From Pseudomonas sp. B33.4 (GTDB lineage Bacteria; Pseudomonadota; Gammaproteobacteria; Pseudomonadales; Pseudomonadaceae), in NCBI RefSeq assembly GCF_034555375.1, contig NZ_CP140706.1, positions 3,649,001 to 3,713,000 of the forward strand: a stretch of 64,000 nucleotides of DNA. Reading direction: 5' to 3'. The position numbers and the translations under genes were made by a program. Of the stretch, positions 1-8,960 are shown one piece after another; within the stretch, counting starts at the first letter, position 1, and each line of letters opens with the position of its first letter. The notes under the pieces were generated by a model, which saw nothing but the letters and a program-made list of their open reading frames with translations, did no database searches and was not told the origin of the DNA.

Positions 1-711
1 GAACAGGTCGCCATCATTGGCCCGTCCGGGGCCGGTAAATCGAGTTTGCTCAACCTGCTGGCCACCGCACTGCGGCCCAGCAGTGGTGAGATCGAAGTGC
101 TCGGCGAACGCGCCTGGCACTTGTCCGCCCGCCAGCGTCAACGTCTGCGCGCGCGGATTGGTCTGGTGCATCAGGCACCGCCGCTGCCACCGCGTCAGCG
201 CGTGGTCACGGCGGTGCTGGCCGGCAAGCTCGGCCAATGGAGTCTGGGTAAAAGTCTTCTGAACCTGTTGCATCCGCTGGATGTAGCAGGTGCGCGCGCG
301 GCGCTGGCGCGGCTGGATCTGGGCGACAAACTCTTCGCCCATTGCCAGCAATTGTCCGGCGGCCAGTTGCAGCGCGTCGGCATTGCCCGCGTGTTGTATC
401 AGGCGCCGGAGATTCTGCTGGCCGACGAACCGGTGTCGGCGATGGACCCGGTGATGGCCGGGCACACGCTGTCGATCCTCTCGCGCCATGCCCGCGAACA
501 TAACGTCACGCTGGTGGCGAGCCTGCACGCGGTGGATCTGGCGTTGTCGCACTTTCCACGGATCATCGGTTTGCGTGACGGGCAGATTCTGTTCGACAGC
601 CCTTCCGGGCAAGTCAGCCACGAGATGCTCGATGCGCTGTACGCCAACGAAAAACTGCAATCGCCGACCGCTGCGGTGGCGCCTCTGACTGTGCAGATTC
701 CACGATGCTGA
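1..711 (+). CDS. phnC: Phosphonate-type ABC transporter ATP-binding protein (5' truncated)
   Basis: The ATPase subunit of an importer of the PhnCDE family (phosphonate, phosphite or phosphate-ester uptake), working on the cytoplasmic face. The frame is open from base 1, so the start and about 30 N-terminal residues lie outside the window. Visible in order are Walker A GPSGAGKS near the edge, the ABC signature [12 protein letters not shown], Walker B ILLADEP, the SAMDP D-loop and the switch histidine in LHAVDLA. The stop overlaps the start of the next permease (ATGCTGA), which indicates translational coupling. The substrate cannot be read from the ATPase alone. Confidence 0.88.
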   Translation, partial: EQVAIIGPSGAGKSSLLNLLATALRPSSGEIEVLGERAWHLSARQRQRLRARIGLVHQAPPLPPRQRVVTAVLAGKLGQWSLGKSLLNLLHPLDVAGARAALARLDLGDKLFAHCQQLSGGQLQRVGIARVLYQAPEILLADEPVSAMDPVMAGHTLSILSRHAREHNVTLVASLHAVDLALSHFPRIIGLRDGQILFDSPSGQVSHEMLDALYANEKLQSPTAAVAPLTVQIPRC

Positions 712-1529
712 AGGCTGATTCACGCGATCCAGCGGCGGGGCCACGACTGCTACTGACGCTGCTGGCGATTGCCTTGTTGTGGCCGGGCATTCAGCTCAGT
801 GAATTGAATCTGGGCGTGTTACTGCCCGACAGCCAGAATGAAATGGGCCGTTTTGTCGCGCAATTCTGGCCACCGGCGCACGACGGGGAGTTTCTTCAGT
901 TACTGTTGAAAGCGACTCTGCAAACCTTGGCCATCGCCACCGCCGGCATGGCATTGGCGCTGTTATTGGCAATACCGGCCGGCCTGATCGCCAGCCGGGC
1001 GCTGTCGCTATCCGCCGCCTCACGCGGTGGCGTGCCAAGCCGACTGGGGCGTCTGTTGCGCTGGCCGGTGCGCGGGATGTTGATTTTTCTGCGCAGCGTG
1101 CCGGAAATCGTCTGGGCGCTGCTGTTCGTGCGCGCCGTAGGGTTGGGACCGGCAGCCGGTGTGCTGGCCATCGCCATTACCTACAGCGGCATGCTCGGCA
1201 AAGTCTACGCGGAGATTTTCGAATCGACCGATCAGCGTCCGGCGCACGCGTTGTTGCAGGCCGGCAGTGGTCGACTGGCAGCGTTTGCTTACGGTACGTT
1301 GCCCAATGTCGCGGGGGAACTGCTTTCCTACACGGTTTATCGTTGGGAATGCGCGATCCGCGCGTCAGTGGTGATGGGATTTGTCGGCGCCGGAGGTTTG
1401 GGGCAGCAGATTGACCTGTCAATTCGCATGTTCGCCGGTGGTGAAGTCGCCAGTATTTTGCTGTGCTTTCTGATTCTGGTTTTGGGCGCCGATCAACTCA
1501 GCCGCTTGCTGCGCTGGAGGCTGACATGA
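705..1529 (+). CDS. phnE: Phosphonate-type ABC transporter permease 1
   Basis: A 274-residue inner-membrane permease with about six hydrophobic segments. The binding-protein-dependent permease signature is in the C-terminal half ([12 protein letters not shown], then [13 protein letters not shown]), as in PhnE. It starts inside the stop of the ATPase gene and its own stop overlaps the ATG of the second permease (ATGA), so the three genes are one coupled operon. The PhnD-type binding protein is not in view and is presumably upstream of base 1. Phosphonate versus phosphite specificity is not decided by the sequence. Confidence 0.87.
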   Translation: MLKADSRDPAAGPRLLLTLLAIALLWPGIQLSELNLGVLLPDSQNEMGRFVAQFWPPAHDGEFLQLLLKATLQTLAIATAGMALALLLAIPAGLIASRALSLSAASRGGVPSRLGRLLRWPVRGMLIFLRSVPEIVWALLFVRAVGLGPAAGVLAIAITYSGMLGKVYAEIFESTDQRPAHALLQAGSGRLAAFAYGTLPNVAGELLSYTVYRWECAIRASVVMGFVGAGGLGQQIDLSIRMFAGGEVASILLCFLILVLGADQLSRLLRWRLT

Positions 1530-2293
1530 ATCGGCTGATCAACCTGTTGCTGATTGCCGGCATCGCGCTGGCTGTCATCGCCTCGTTTGCCTATCTGGGT
1601 CTGGATCTCGGCGAACTGGGCAGCACCACCAGTCTCAAGCAGATGGGCGCCTATGTGCAGCGTTTTCTCAGCCCGGACCTGAGCGCGGATTACCTCAAAG
1701 CAATATTGCACGGCTCGATGGAAACCCTGGCCATGTCGGCCCTCGGCACGCTGCTCGCGGCGGTTTTCGGCATCGCTTTGGCCCTGCCCGCCGCCGGGCG
1801 TTTTGGCTGGCCGCTGCAAAGTGCTTCACGTCTGCTGCTCAACGCCTTGCGGGCGATTCCGGAACTGGTCTGGGCGGCTCTGATGGTGCTTGCCGCCGGC
1901 CTTGGCCCGAACGCCGGCACCCTCGCCCTCGCCCTGCACACCACTGGCGTACTTGGGCGGTTGTTCGCCGAAGCGCTGGAGAATACCCCGCCGCAACCCG
2001 CCGATGCGATTCGTTTGCAGGGCGGCAATCCACTCCTCGCGTTCTGCTACGGCACCTTGCCGAACCTTGCGCCGCAGCTGCTCGCTTACGTTCTGTACCG
2101 CTGGGAAAACAACATCCGCATGGCCAGTGTGCTCGGTTTTGTCGGCGCCGGCGGGCTTGGGCAAATGCTCTATGTAAGCCTCAGCCTGTTTCAGGAAGCC
2201 CAGGCCAGCACGGTGATTCTGGCGATGCTGGTGCTGGTGTTTGTGGTCGACTGGTTGAGTGCCTGGAGTCGGCAGCGCTGGGTGAAGGCGTAG
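1526..2293 (+). CDS. phnE: Phosphonate-type ABC transporter permease 2
   Basis: A second PhnE-like permease of 255 residues. It shares the layout and signature of its neighbour ([25 protein letters not shown]), so the pair probably forms a heterodimeric channel. An in-frame start exists at 1463, but the ATG at 1526 is preferred: it overlaps the upstream stop as ATGA, GCTGGAGG lies just upstream, and the extra residues would be read inside the preceding gene. It is the last gene of the operon; 188 bp separate it from the MFS gene. Confidence 0.86.
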   Translation: MNRLINLLLIAGIALAVIASFAYLGLDLGELGSTTSLKQMGAYVQRFLSPDLSADYLKAILHGSMETLAMSALGTLLAAVFGIALALPAAGRFGWPLQSASRLLLNALRAIPELVWAALMVLAAGLGPNAGTLALALHTTGVLGRLFAEALENTPPQPADAIRLQGGNPLLAFCYGTLPNLAPQLLAYVLYRWENNIRMASVLGFVGAGGLGQMLYVSLSLFQEAQASTVILAMLVLVFVVDWLSAWSRQRWVKA

Positions 2294-2345
2294 TGTGCAG
2301 GCCGGCGAGTGGATATCTGGCAAAAGCTGATTATGCTTCAGGAAA

Positions 2346-2363
2346 CCTCGCAGCCATGCGAGG
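2346..2363. other. Small perfect hairpin between phnE and the MFS gene
   Basis: A 7-bp perfect inverted repeat (CCTCGCA / TGCGAGG) with a 4-base loop lies 53 bp after the permease stop. It has no T-run, so it may be a weak terminator or an mRNA 3' stabiliser. The rest of this 188-bp gap shows no clear promoter. Confidence 0.3.
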
Positions 2364-2481
2364 CGGTCAGACTGTGCAAGTTTCACGCGAGAGCAGTTGC
2401 GGCATTTGCCACAAGGCCAGAGTGCGATAAGCGGTAACGGGGGACTCCGGCCTAAAACAATAAGCACGACGGAGAACACCC

Positions 2482-4161
2482 ATGGCCACAATCGACACAG
2501 CTTCCACCGGCAGTCCACCGCGCAGCGGCGGCATCACCAAGGAGGAGCGCAAGGTCATCTTCGCCTCCTCGCTCGGCACGGTTTTCGAGTGGTACGACTT
2601 TTACCTCTACGGCTCACTGGCGGCGATCATCGCCAAGCACTTCTTCGCCGGCGTCAACGAAACCACCGCGTTCATTTTTGCCCTGCTGGCGTTTGCCGCG
2701 GGGTTCGCGGTGCGGCCGTTCGGGGCGATTGTGTTCGGCCGGCTCGGCGACATGATCGGGCGCAAGCACACGTTTCTCATCACCATCGTCATCATGGGTG
2801 TCTCGACAGCGATTGTCGGTATTTTGCCCGGCTACGCGACTATCGGTGTCGCTGCCCCGGTCATCCTGATTACCCTGCGCTTGCTGCAAGGTCTGGCGCT
2901 AGGTGGCGAGTACGGCGGTGCAGCGACGTATGTGGCCGAGCACGCCCCCCGCAACAGACGCGGCTTTTTCACTTCATGGATTCAAACCACTGCGACCCTC
3001 GGCCTGTTTCTGTCGCTGCTGGTGATTCTCGCCTGCCGCACGGCACTGGGCACTGAAGCCTTCGAAGCGTGGGGCTGGCGGATTCCTTTTCTGCTGTCGA
3101 TCCTGCTGTTGATCGTCTCGGTGTACATCCGCCTGCAACTGAGCGAGTCACCGGTGTTCCAGAAGATGAAGGCTGAAGGCAAGGCGTCGAAAGCGCCACT
3201 GACCGAGTCTTTCGCGCGCTGGGACAACCTAAAAGTGGTGATCATGTCGCTGCTCGGCGGTACGGCCGGGCAAGCGGTGGTCTGGTACACCGGGCAGTTC
3301 TACGCGCTGTTCTTCTTGCTGCAAACGCTGAAGATCGACCCGCAGACCGCCAACCTGTTGATCGCCGGTTCGCTGCTGATCGGCACGCCGTTCTTCGTGA
3401 TTTTCGGGAGTCTTTCTGACCGTATCGGGCGCAAGCCGATCATCATGGTCGGCTGCATGCTGGCGGCGCTGACCTACTTCCCGATCTTCCATGCGCTGAC
3501 CCAGTACGGTAACCCCGACGTGTTCATCGCTCAGGAGAAAAACCCGGTCAAAGTCATCGCCAACCCCGACCAGTGCTCGTTCCAGTTCGACCCGGTGGGC
3601 AAGGCCAAATTCACCAGTTCCTGCGATCTGGCGAAGACCCTTTTGGCAAAACGGGCGATCCCTTATGAGAACGTGATCGCCGAACCGGGCACCGTCGCGC
3701 AAGTGCGCATCGGTGACAAAGTCGTCGAGAGCTTCGAAGGCAGTGCCCTGCCTGCCGCTGACTTCAAGACGCGCAACGACGCGTTCACCGCTACCCTCGG
3801 CACCGCGCTCAAAGAGGCCGGTTATCCAGAGAAAGCCGACCCGGCGAAAACCAACTACCCGATGGTGCTGCTCCTGCTCACCGTGCTGGTGATCTACGTG
3901 ACCATGGTCTACGGGCCGATTGCGGCGTGGCTGGTCGAGCTGTTCCCGACCCGCATCCGCTACACCTCGATGTCACTGCCGTATCACATCGGCAACGGCT
4001 GGTTCGGTGGCTTCCTGCCGACGGTGGCTTTCGCCATGGTCGCGGCCACGGGGGATATCTACTACGGCTTGTGGTATCCGATCGTGATTGCAGTCATGAC
4101 CGCGGTACTGGGCACGTTCTTCCTGCCGGAAACCAAGGATCGCGACATTCTCAAGGACTGA
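2482..4161 (+). CDS. MFS transporter, metabolite:H+ symporter (MHS) family
   Basis: A 559-residue, 12-segment symporter of the ProP/ShiA/KgtP type. Family marks are FEWYDFYLYG near residue 35, the loop 2-3 motif GRLGDMIGRK at about 86-95, GGEYGGAATYVAEH at about 141, and a second DRIGRK loop in the C-terminal half. It is longer than the usual 430-450 residues because about 90 hydrophilic residues are inserted between two late membrane segments (about 355-445), with two cysteines that could form a periplasmic disulfide. GGAG lies 9 bases before the ATG. The substrate is unknown; a carboxylate, shikimate-like acid or osmolyte is typical of the family. Confidence 0.85.
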   Translation: MATIDTASTGSPPRSGGITKEERKVIFASSLGTVFEWYDFYLYGSLAAIIAKHFFAGVNETTAFIFALLAFAAGFAVRPFGAIVFGRLGDMIGRKHTFLITIVIMGVSTAIVGILPGYATIGVAAPVILITLRLLQGLALGGEYGGAATYVAEHAPRNRRGFFTSWIQTTATLGLFLSLLVILACRTALGTEAFEAWGWRIPFLLSILLLIVSVYIRLQLSESPVFQKMKAEGKASKAPLTESFARWDNLKVVIMSLLGGTAGQAVVWYTGQFYALFFLLQTLKIDPQTANLLIAGSLLIGTPFFVIFGSLSDRIGRKPIIMVGCMLAALTYFPIFHALTQYGNPDVFIAQEKNPVKVIANPDQCSFQFDPVGKAKFTSSCDLAKTLLAKRAIPYENVIAEPGTVAQVRIGDKVVESFEGSALPAADFKTRNDAFTATLGTALKEAGYPEKADPAKTNYPMVLLLLTVLVIYVTMVYGPIAAWLVELFPTRIRYTSMSLPYHIGNGWFGGFLPTVAFAMVAATGDIYYGLWYPIVIAVMTAVLGTFFLPETKDRDILKD

Positions 4162-4172
4162 AAACTGTCAGC

Positions 4173-4198
4173 GCGCCCTCTCCACCGCGGGAGGGCGC
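4173..4198 (+). terminator. GC-rich hairpin after the MFS gene
   Basis: An 8-bp perfect stem (GCGCCCTC / GAGGGCGC) lies 12 bp past the MFS stop. No T-run follows, so its role as an intrinsic terminator is uncertain. Confidence 0.4.
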
Positions 4199-4279
4199 CA
4201 TTCGGCACAATCCGGCAAAAATATCGAACGCCTGCCGCACTGCCTGCCTCCAATGTTTACACCACTGGAGGTCACCCAC

Positions 4280-4495
4280 ATGAACAGCAACGATAAAACC
4301 CCGAACGCCCCGCCAACTGATACGTCCGGCAAACCGGTGAACGTCGTCGAGCGTGATCTTGAAGACAGGGATGATGACACAGAGGCCGTGGATGAGATCA
4401 TCACGCCCTCGTCCACAAGAGTGAAAGAGCAAGACGCCGAGACGCTGCAGCGCAAGATCGATGAGATCGAGCGCAAAGTGGCCGACGGTAATTAG
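4280..4495 (+). CDS. Small acidic hydrophilic protein
   Basis: A 71-residue protein, rich in Asp, Glu, Thr and Asn in its first half, with a short helical C-terminal stretch (ETLQRKIDEIERKV) that could form a coiled coil. The start at 4280 is favoured over an upstream in-frame ATG at 4253 because GGAGG sits at the right distance before it. No domain is recognised, and there is no signal peptide or membrane segment. It stands alone between the MFS gene and a repeat block. Confidence 0.6.
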   Translation: MNSNDKTPNAPPTDTSGKPVNVVERDLEDRDDDTEAVDEIITPSSTRVKEQDAETLQRKIDEIERKVADGN

Positions 4496-4530
4496 TGGTT
4501 TGCAGGCGATCGCAACTGTCTGCTGGATCT

Positions 4531-4802
4531 CCCCCCTCACCCCAGCCCTCTCCCCCAGGGGCGAGGGGGAAAGGGAGCCGATTTTTGTGCTCTTCAAATC
4601 TTGCGTTCAACTCGGTCTTTCAAGTCGGCGCTACTTGCACAAACACCTCGGTCAGTCCCCTCTCCCTCGGGCACGAGGGGAAAGGAAGCCGATTTGTAGG
4701 CTTTTCAGAGCTTGAGTTCACCTCAGTCTTTCAGGTCGGCGTTACTTGCACAAACACCTCGATCAGTCCCCTCTCCCTCTGGGAGAGGGCTAGGGTGAGG
4801 GC
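4531..4802. repeat. Three CCCTCTCCC palindromes within a 111-bp tandem repeat
   Basis: Palindromes of the CCCTCTCCC...GGGAGAGGG type occur at about 4531-4576, 4657-4686 and 4766-4802. Two tandem imperfect copies with a 111-bp period (about 4576-4686 and 4687-4797) share AGCCGATTT, GTCTTTCA.GTCGGCG.TACTTG (with dots for variable bases) and the palindrome. The same unit appears in inverse orientation at about 17496-17737. The last palindrome abuts the 3' end of the DUF72 gene and could end its transcript. Confidence 0.75.
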
Positions 4803-5560
4803 TGCTTCGCCGGGTTGAGTTTCACGGCCGCACGTATCTGCTCCCAATCGGCCGTCAGTGTGGCCAGCGTCAAAGCGTTGCTCAGTGCTGCGCCGCTGGC
4901 GGTGTTGTCGAAAATGCACCAGGTCGCCGCACCTGCTGCAGCCGCTGACTGCAAGGCTTGTGCGAGATTATGCAGGTAAGGTGCATCGTAGGCGCTGTGG
5001 TAAATGCGCGGTGAACCGTGCAGGCGCCAATATCGGGTTCCCGCCCAGCCACTGGGCGCAGCATCACTGCTGATGCGCGAGGGATCGACGGCCGCTTGGG
5101 CGATCTGACAAGTCTTCAGCATTGGCTCAGCGCTGACCCACGATGTATGCCGTGGTTCAAGCACCACGGCGCCGCAGAAGCGCTGGCGCAATGTCACGAA
5201 GAAGGCTTCGGCGATGGTTTCGTCGAATGCCAGCGATGGCGGCAATTGCACGAGCAGGCAACCCAGGCGCTCGCCCAGACCGCCGCATTCAGCCAGAAAT
5301 TTATCCAGCGCCGCCTCGCAACCCGCCAGGCGCAATTCATGGGTGATGTGTTTGGGTATTTTCACAGAAAAGCGGAAAGCCTCCGGTACGCCATCGGCCC
5401 AACGCTCATAGGTTTGTCGACGATGCGGACGGTAGAACGAGCTGTTGATTTCCACGCAGTTGAGGCGCGAAGCGTAGCGCTGTAAGTGCGTACCGTCTGC
5501 CGCAAATGCCGGCCAATGCTCGCGCCCCAGACTCCAGCCTGCGCAGCCCACATAAATCAA
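4790..5560 (-). CDS. DUF72 domain protein (YecE-like)
   Basis: A 256-residue cytoplasmic protein of the DUF72/YecE family, which has a TIM-barrel fold and no settled function. The N-terminus IYVGCAGWSL and the internal segments INSSFYRPH and RLHGSPRIY are characteristic. The only good start is TTG at 5560: a perfect AGGAGG (complement of 5568-5573) lies 7 bases upstream, and the nearby ATG at 5553 is out of frame. It is a single-gene unit bounded by repeats on both sides. Confidence 0.82.
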   Translation of the reverse strand: MIYVGCAGWSLGREHWPAFAADGTHLQRYASRLNCVEINSSFYRPHRRQTYERWADGVPEAFRFSVKIPKHITHELRLAGCEAALDKFLAECGGLGERLGCLLVQLPPSLAFDETIAEAFFVTLRQRFCGAVVLEPRHTSWVSAEPMLKTCQIAQAAVDPSRISSDAAPSGWAGTRYWRLHGSPRIYHSAYDAPYLHNLAQALQSAAAAGAATWCIFDNTASGAALSNALTLATLTADWEQIRAAVKLNPAKQPSP

Positions 5561-5577
5561 AAGTCCACCTCCTGACC

Positions 5578-5662
5578 TGTAGGAGCTGCCGAAGGCTGCG
5601 ATCTTTTGATTTTGTTTTTAAAGATCAAGATCAAAAGATCGCAGCCTCCGGCAGCTCCTACA
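5578..5662. repeat. Long inverted repeat (BIME-like, likely bidirectional terminator)
   Basis: Two arms of about 33 bases, starting TGTAGGAGCTGCCG and ending CGGCAGCTCCTACA, are nearly perfect complements; each carries GATCTTTTGAT or its complement next to a short AT-rich loop. TGTAGGAGCTGCCG-type elements are abundant intergenic repeats in pseudomonads. This one lies between the DUF72 start and the 3' end of the thiamine diphosphate enzyme gene, so it could terminate the latter. Confidence 0.75.
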
Positions 5663-5682
5663 GTTGTCTGTCGATTAACCGG

Positions 5683-7470
5683 TTATTTTTTGCCGGGCAA
5701 CACGGCGCCGAGCACCTGTTTCGCGGTTTGCATGATCACCCCGGCCTCATCCGGATCGCCCTTGAGCAAGGTCGTGGCGAACTTCTTCGCCTGCTCAAGT
5801 TTGATGTGCGGCGGCAGCGGCGGCACGTTCGGGTCAGTCTTGAACTCGATCAGCACCGGCACCTCCGAGGCCAGAGCCTTTTCCCAGGCAGCGGCGACGT
5901 CTTCTTCACGATCGACAAAAATGCCTTTCAGGCCGATGGAAATGGCAAACAAGTGATAAGGCACGTCGGGAATACTTTGCGAAGCTTCGAACTTTGGATC
6001 GCCCTCCATCACCCGCTGCTCCCACGTGACCTGATTGAGATCCTCGTTGTTGAACACCGCGCAGATCCATTTCGGACTTGCCCACTGCCGCCAGTATTTG
6101 GCGACGGTGATCAATTCGGCCATGTTGTTCATCTGCATCGCGCCATCGCCCACCAGCGCAATGACCGAACGCTGGGGATAAGCAAACTTGGCGGCAATCG
6201 CATAAGGCACAGCGGCGCCCATGGACGCGAGGCCACCGGATAATGAGCACTGCATGCCACGGCGGATTTTCAGGTCACGGGCAAACCAGTTGGCGCACGA
6301 GCCGGAGTCGCTGGTGATGATTGCGTTATCGGGCAGGCGCGGCGACAGCTCATACACCACCCTTTGCGGGTTGACCGGGTCGGCTTTGGCCATCGCCCGT
6401 TTTTCCAGGGTTTTCTCCCAGCTACCACGCCAGCCTTCGATTTTCTTGCGCCACTTGTTTGAGGTTTTCTGTTCGAGTAGCGGCAACAACGCGGCAAGGG
6501 TTTCCGCCGAATCACCGACCAGATTGACCTCCATCGGATAGCGCAGGCTGAGCATGTCGGGTTGCAAATCGATCTGCACGCCGCGCGCCTGGCCTTCCTT
6601 GGGCAAAAACTCCGCGTAGGGAAAGCCTGAACCAATCATCAGCAAGGTGTCGCATTCGTTCATCAGCTTGTAGCTCGGTTCGGTGCCGAGCAGGCCGATG
6701 CTGCCGGTGACCCAAGGCAGATCATCCGGTAACACGGCTTTACCCAACAGGGCCTTGGCGACGCCGGCGCCGAGTTTTTCCGCCACCGCAATGACTTCAT
6801 CAGTCGCTTGCAATGCCCCGGCGCCGACCAGGATCGCAACCTTTTCTCCGGCGTTCAAAACGTCGGCCGCGCGCTGCAGATCAGCGTCGTACGGCACTAC
6901 TTTCGGTTTCGTGTAACCGACACCGGAATGGGCGGTGCCATGCTCGCGCGCCGGCGCTTCGTATTTCAGCTCCTGCAAATCGTTGGGCAGAATGAGCGCG
7001 GTCACCCGGCGCTCACCGACTGCGGTGCGCACTGCACGGTCGAGCAGATGCCGAACCTGCGAAGGCGCTGACGCTTGTTGCACGAATGCTCCGGCGACAT
7101 CCTTGAACATCGACACCAGATCAAGCTCTTGCTGATAGTGACTGCCGAGCGCCGTGCGCGCCTGCTGGCCGACGATGGCCAGCACCGGCATGTGATCCAG
7201 GCGCGCATCGTAGAGGCCGGTGATCAGGTGCGAAGCGCCGGGGCCGGAAGTGGCGATGCACACACCCAACTCGCCAGTGAACTTGGCATGCGCCGAGGCC
7301 ATGAACGCGGCCATTTCTTCATGGCGTGCCTGGATGAATTCGATTTTTCCCTTGGCCCGGCTGAGCGCGCCGAACACGCCGTTGATGCCGTCACCCGGAT
7401 AGCCAAAAATCCGCGTAACGCCCCATTGGCTGAGCCGCTCAACCAGAAAGTCTCCTACGGTCATCGTCAT
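5683..7470 (-). CDS. Thiamine diphosphate-dependent enzyme, PoxB-like pyruvate oxidase/dehydrogenase family
   Basis: A 595-residue enzyme with the three-domain layout of pyruvate:quinone oxidoreductases and acetolactate synthases. The N-terminal domain has FGYPGDGIN and the activating glutamate in QARHEEMAAF (about residue 51). The cofactor motif runs from GDGAMQM (about 441) to VFNNEDLN (about 474). The open frame extends upstream to 7674, but that part is basic, low in complexity and antisense to the divergent kinase gene; the ATG at 7470 (or 7464) has GAGG a few bases before it. Oxidative decarboxylation of pyruvate is the best guess; a carboligase is possible. Confidence 0.82.
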   Translation of the reverse strand: MTMTVGDFLVERLSQWGVTRIFGYPGDGINGVFGALSRAKGKIEFIQARHEEMAAFMASAHAKFTGELGVCIATSGPGASHLITGLYDARLDHMPVLAIVGQQARTALGSHYQQELDLVSMFKDVAGAFVQQASAPSQVRHLLDRAVRTAVGERRVTALILPNDLQELKYEAPAREHGTAHSGVGYTKPKVVPYDADLQRAADVLNAGEKVAILVGAGALQATDEVIAVAEKLGAGVAKALLGKAVLPDDLPWVTGSIGLLGTEPSYKLMNECDTLLMIGSGFPYAEFLPKEGQARGVQIDLQPDMLSLRYPMEVNLVGDSAETLAALLPLLEQKTSNKWRKKIEGWRGSWEKTLEKRAMAKADPVNPQRVVYELSPRLPDNAIITSDSGSCANWFARDLKIRRGMQCSLSGGLASMGAAVPYAIAAKFAYPQRSVIALVGDGAMQMNNMAELITVAKYWRQWASPKWICAVFNNEDLNQVTWEQRVMEGDPKFEASQSIPDVPYHLFAISIGLKGIFVDREEDVAAAWEKALASEVPVLIEFKTDPNVPPLPPHIKLEQAKKFATTLLKGDPDEAGVIMQTAKQVLGAVLPGKK

Positions 7471-7655
7471 CTTGATCCTCGTCTTTCTCCGCTGCATGGA
7501 GCTGCCCCGACGGAACATCCGCCGGGAGGTGTAAGGGTCTGGACAGTCGGCTTGTCGGCGAAGTTTCGATTGATTTCCCTGAACCGATCCTTGTTTGCGC
7601 ACCAAACCGCCAGAGCGGCACAATGCGCGCTTCGATAATCGCAAGGACAAAAGAC

Positions 7656-8426
7656 ATGGAGTTCCCCGCAGCATGGCGCAGCCAATTTGCCCTTGCGGCC
7701 ATTGAACAGCAGACCATTGGCGAGTCGCGCGCTGATGTATGGCGGATTACACCTGCCGGGGCGGCGCCGCAGTTCGTCAAAACCGAACAAGTGATGACTT
7801 GGGGCGAGTTGCCCGGTGAGGTACAGCGCTTGCGCTGGCTGGCGAGCCAGGACTTGCCGGCGCCGCGTGTGCTCGAGACCACCACTGAAGCCAATCGCAA
7901 CTGGCTGCTGATGACCGCCATTGCGGGGCGGGATCTGGCCAGCAGCGAGCACCTTTCGCCGGAGCAGATCGTCGCGCTCGCGGCGCAGGCATTGCGCACA
8001 TTGCACGCGGTGGCGATCGACAGTTGCCCGTTCGATCACAGTCTGGAGCAGAAGATCACACGGGCCCGCGAACACCTGCTCGCCGGATTGATCGATGAAG
8101 AGGACTTCGACGATTCGCGCATTGGCCAATCCGCCGAAGCCGTGTTCCAGCAGATGCTCGCCGCACGCCCCGAGCACGAAGATCTAGTGGTGACTCATGG
8201 CGATGCATGCCTGCCCAATCTGCTCGCCGACGAGGGTCGCTTCAGCGGGTTTGTCGACTGCGGACGACTGGGCGTCGCTGACCGTTATCAGGATTTGGCG
8301 TTGGCCGCCCACAGCATCACGGACAACCTCGGCGCGCAGTGGCTGCCGCTGTTTTTCGAGGTCTATGGTGTGGAACCGGATCAGCAGCGGATCGCCTTTT
8401 ATCAGTTGCTCGACGAGTTTTTCTGA
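7656..8426 (+). CDS. APH(3')-type aminoglycoside/small-molecule phosphotransferase
   Basis: A 256-residue kinase-fold protein resembling the APH(3')-II group. It shows the Brenner motif HGDACLPN (181-188, catalytic Asp 183), the metal-binding DCGRLGVADRYQDLAL (201 onward) and a candidate ATP lysine near residue 42. The length is close to the 250-270 of the family. The start at 7656 follows AGGAC and avoids a poor N-terminal extension from 7623. It is transcribed away from the PoxB-like gene. Whether it confers kanamycin or neomycin resistance or acts on a metabolite cannot be told; it lies in ordinary chromosome with no mobile element nearby. Confidence 0.8.
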   Translation: MEFPAAWRSQFALAAIEQQTIGESRADVWRITPAGAAPQFVKTEQVMTWGELPGEVQRLRWLASQDLPAPRVLETTTEANRNWLLMTAIAGRDLASSEHLSPEQIVALAAQALRTLHAVAIDSCPFDHSLEQKITRAREHLLAGLIDEEDFDDSRIGQSAEAVFQQMLAARPEHEDLVVTHGDACLPNLLADEGRFSGFVDCGRLGVADRYQDLALAAHSITDNLGAQWLPLFFEVYGVEPDQQRIAFYQLLDEFF

Positions 8427-8463
8427 GGTCCCCATAAGACCTCTGGGTCGGCAGTGAGGCCAT

Positions 8464-8528
8464 TCGCGAGCAGGCTCGCCCCCACAGGGAATCGCGGTCT
8501 AAATGTGGGAGCGAGCCTGCTCGCGAAG
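8464..8528. repeat. REP pair (inverted)
   Basis: CGCGAGCAGGCTCGCCCCCA and its near-complement TGTGGGAGCGAGCCTGCTCG face each other across about 20 bases, forming a typical Pseudomonas REP doublet between the kinase gene and the DUF2798 gene. Confidence 0.85.
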
Positions 8529-8561
8529 ACGTCAGAACAGTCACTGCTGAGACGGGGCCTT

Positions 8562-8837
8562 TCAACAATGCGGATGCACCGTCCACGCCACCAGTTTGAT
8601 CACGATCGGCCGCACGACCAGGATGCACAGAAACGCCACGGGCATCGCCAGCTTGTAAGCGTGCAAGGCATTACTCAGGTAGTCGTTATCAATGCCCGAG
8701 TTGGCGGCAGTGATCACCAGCGACATCAGAAACGCCATGATCGTCGCCATGTACAACGCAAACACATACGGCGTGGCACGCGGTGCCAGCTTGCGGCGAC
8801 CGATGATCAAGGCTTCGGCGTTGGTTCTTTGATTCAT
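8562..8837 (-). CDS. DUF2798 family small membrane protein
   Basis: A 91-residue inner-membrane protein with two hydrophobic helices (about 25-45 and 65-85), including the family-like MATIMAFLMSLVITAANSG and the C-terminal RPIVIKLVAWTV. The ATG at 8837 is used because it follows a GGA-type ribosome site; the open frame reaches 8879. The gene is divergent from the LysR regulator with 123 bp between them, so it is a plausible target of that regulator. Function unknown. Confidence 0.75.
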   Translation of the reverse strand: MNQRTNAEALIIGRRKLAPRATPYVFALYMATIMAFLMSLVITAANSGIDNDYLSNALHAYKLAMPVAFLCILVVRPIVIKLVAWTVHPHC

Positions 8838-8960
8838 ATGGCTTTTCCATCCATTGACAGGGAGACCGCACGTTAGCAAAGCCGACCCAGCGCAACTAGA
8901 CGCTCAACCGCAGGTACTTTATAAAGCACAACTTACGAATCAACCCTCAGCGGGACATGG

